Assembly (NCBI GenBank): GCA_022827265.1
Contig: JAJDTF010000097.1
Coordinates: forward strand, 41,075 to 105,074
Source of the DNA: Acidimicrobiia bacterium
GTDB lineage: Bacteria; Actinomycetota; Acidimicrobiia; Acidimicrobiales; Poriferisodalaceae
DNA length: 64,000 nucleotides
Reading direction: 5' to 3'
The notes under the pieces: generated by a model
Told to the model about the DNA's origin: nothing
What the model saw: the letters and a program-made list of their open reading frames with translations, nothing else
The model's database searches: none
Part shown: positions 62,751 through 64,000 of the stretch, piece by piece
How the letters are laid out: every line of letters starts with the position of its first letter
How positions within the stretch are numbered: the stretch's first letter is position 1
Program-made: the position numbers and the translations under genes

Positions 62751-63650
62751 ATGGGTGAGATCCCGCGAACCGAGGACCGTCGCAGCCCGATCCGACGGTT
62801 GGGGCGAACGGTCGAGCCGATTCACACAGTCGCCTACTACTCGCCTGAGATCTACGGCTTCAACGACGACGGGTTCAAGGGCTGGTGGCATGCCTACTTC
62901 GCGTACCGCTCGGCCCCCATGGGCAGGGTGAGCGCTGCGACCGTGACGTCGGTGTTCTACAACTTCGCCCCACGCATGGTGGAACGGGCGGTGCCGAGCT
63001 GCTGGGACATCATGGACCCTGACGCCGTCCGTGCCCGCCAGCTAGAGCTCACCACTGCGGCGATGCAACGGGCCTTGGGCGAGTACCCGGATCAGGGCGA
63101 GATTGCCGCGGCAGCGTCCGCGCTGCGGAGCTTCGCGGGCATTCTGCCGATCGGGGCACGACCGCTGTACGCAGGGTGGGCTTCGGAGCCGTGGCCGGGC
63201 GACAGCACAGGCGGCGGTGATGTCATGGATCTCTGGCACGGCTGCACGCTGCTGCGAGAGTTCCGTTTCGACGGCCACAACATCGCGCTCGCCTCCGGCG
63301 ATCTCGATCCGGTTGAGTGCCACGTGATGATGACCACTGGCGGTCATGGCAACGGCGCCACGATCCAGAAGATCCGGGGCTGGAACGCCGACGAATGGGA
63401 TGCCGCCTGCCAACGACTTATCGATCGCTGCTGGACCACGGCTGACGGTGAGCAAACTCCCGAAGGCAACGCTGCACGCCGGGCGGTCGAGCACGACACG
63501 GACCGGCTGTCATTGGCCGCGGCCGATGCCTTGCCTCCAAACGATCTCGAGGTCCTGCTGGGACAGCTAGAGCGCATCATGGGCTACCTGGTCGAGACTG
63601 GCATCGTGGCGGGCGTCTGGCCGCCTCCGCACGTCACCGTCGACGCCTGA
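62751..63650 (+). CDS. SCO6745 family protein
   Basis: A 299-residue protein that resembles the actinobacterial SCO6745 family, whose function is unknown. Recognisable stretches are PIHTVAYYSPE, GFKGWWHAYFAYRSAPMG, SVFYNFAPRMVERAVPSCW, LPIGARPLYAGW, and the family's central DLWHGCTLLREFRFDGHNIAL. The conserved His and Asp in this last part might form a ligand or catalytic site. The ATG at 62751 has GAGGAG about 8 nt upstream; TACCAT at 62671-62676 may be its promoter. glnS follows 6 bp after the stop. Confidence 0.75.
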   Translation: MGEIPRTEDRRSPIRRLGRTVEPIHTVAYYSPEIYGFNDDGFKGWWHAYFAYRSAPMGRVSAATVTSVFYNFAPRMVERAVPSCWDIMDPDAVRARQLELTTAAMQRALGEYPDQGEIAAAASALRSFAGILPIGARPLYAGWASEPWPGDSTGGGDVMDLWHGCTLLREFRFDGHNIALASGDLDPVECHVMMTTGGHGNGATIQKIRGWNADEWDAACQRLIDRCWTTADGEQTPEGNAARRAVEHDTDRLSLAAADALPPNDLEVLLGQLERIMGYLVETGIVAGVWPPPHVTVDA

Positions 63651-63656
63651 GGACCT

Positions 63657-64000
63657 GTGCCTGACCCCCTCGGGCCCTCCAGCTCAGCCGCCCCTACCAG
63701 CGAGTCCGCGAGCGGCGGCAGTCGCGACTTCATTCGAGACCAAGTCGAGGCGGACTTGGAGTCGGAGCGTTTCGCAGACAGGGTCCAGACCCGCTTTCCG
63801 CCGGAGCCGAACGGGTATCTCCACGTCGGGCACGCCAAGGCGATTTGCTTGGACTTCACAGTGGCCTCCGAGTTCGGCGGCCGCTGCTTTCTGCGTTTTG
63901 ACGACACGAACCCCGCAACGGAGAGTCCCGAGTACGTCGAGGCCATCGTCGACGACGTGAGGTGGCTGGGCTTCGAACCTGATGAGATCCGATTCGCCTC
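63657..64000 (+). CDS. glnS: Glutaminyl-tRNA synthetase (5' part)
   Basis: N-terminal 114 residues of a class I synthetase, cut by the window end. After a Ser-rich lead, [13 protein letters not shown] is followed by [22 protein letters not shown], with the HIGH-type motif HVGH, and [31 protein letters not shown]. The [14 protein letters not shown] form and the RFDDTNP motif indicate GlnRS and not GluRS. The GTG at 63657 is 6 bp after the preceding stop. A GlnRS implies direct charging of tRNA-Gln, alone or beside GatCAB. Confidence 0.9.
   Translation, partial: MPDPLGPSSSAAPTSESASGGSRDFIRDQVEADLESERFADRVQTRFPPEPNGYLHVGHAKAICLDFTVASEFGGRCFLRFDDTNPATESPEYVEAIVDDVRWLGFEPDEIRFA

Overview
The window is high-GC DNA from an actinobacterium, most likely of the Acidimicrobiia. 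The evidence is a complete bacterial proteasome/pupylation locus (dop-pup-prcB-prcA-pafA, with Pup ending in GGE), a long ThyX, HelY, a DUF3866 gene beside pafA, an SCO6745-family gene, and many start codons placed 6-7 nt after a TANNNT -10 box (leaderless transcription). I saw no rRNA, tRNA, CRISPR array, insertion sequence or phage gene.

Layout. 1-5750: proteasome operon, DUF3866 protein, signal peptidase I. 5780-15420: glycerophosphodiesterase, Tat translocase, HelY helicase, ThyX, GNAT, Nudix, a basic/acidic disordered protein. 15720-20308: a type IIA topoisomerase pair, A subunit before B. 20471-28069: lytic transglycosylase, D-aminoacylase-like amidohydrolase, DsbA-like protein, a SNF2-type ATPase with a small partner. 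28317-30029: proS. 30347-52670: a large one-carbon catabolism island. 52659-64000: MFS, SerA-like, DenD-like, CaiB/BaiF, dihydroorotase-like, PhyH, kinase-like, SRPBCC and SCO6745 genes, and the start of glnS.

The island is the main result. One arm (30347-36756) encodes a corrinoid protein, a DUF1638 protein, a methyl-H4folate:corrinoid methyltransferase, a RACo-type corrinoid activator, a 35-codon coupled ORF and a non-pyrrolysine MttB-family methyltransferase. A second arm (49099 down to 44744) encodes a dimethylglycine/sarcosine dehydrogenase-GcvT fusion and both ETF subunits. A third (49293-51967) encodes formate-H4folate ligase and an MTHFR-like protein. A fourth (43780 down to 39023) encodes an NAD-type formate dehydrogenase. 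The likely logic is quaternary amine (glycine betaine is the best guess) -> dimethylglycine -> sarcosine -> glycine, with methyl groups carried on corrinoid and folate and oxidised through formate to CO2. FolD is not in the window.

The formate dehydrogenase is unusual in two ways. Its active-site codon is an in-frame UGA followed by a SECIS-like hairpin (six-pair stem, GGUCU loop, 18 nt after the UGA), so it should be a selenoprotein. Its catalytic subunit is also split: the iron-sulfur N-terminal part, including the Fe4S4 part of the molybdopterin domain, is a separate gene two positions downstream. An IclR-family gene lies inside the island, and near-identical GTTCC-N7-GGAAC palindromes lie before the corrinoid operon, before iclR, and (as a tandem pair) between the dehydrogenase and formate-ligase operons, which suggests one local regulon. 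A dispersed intergenic repeat with four copies also runs through the window.
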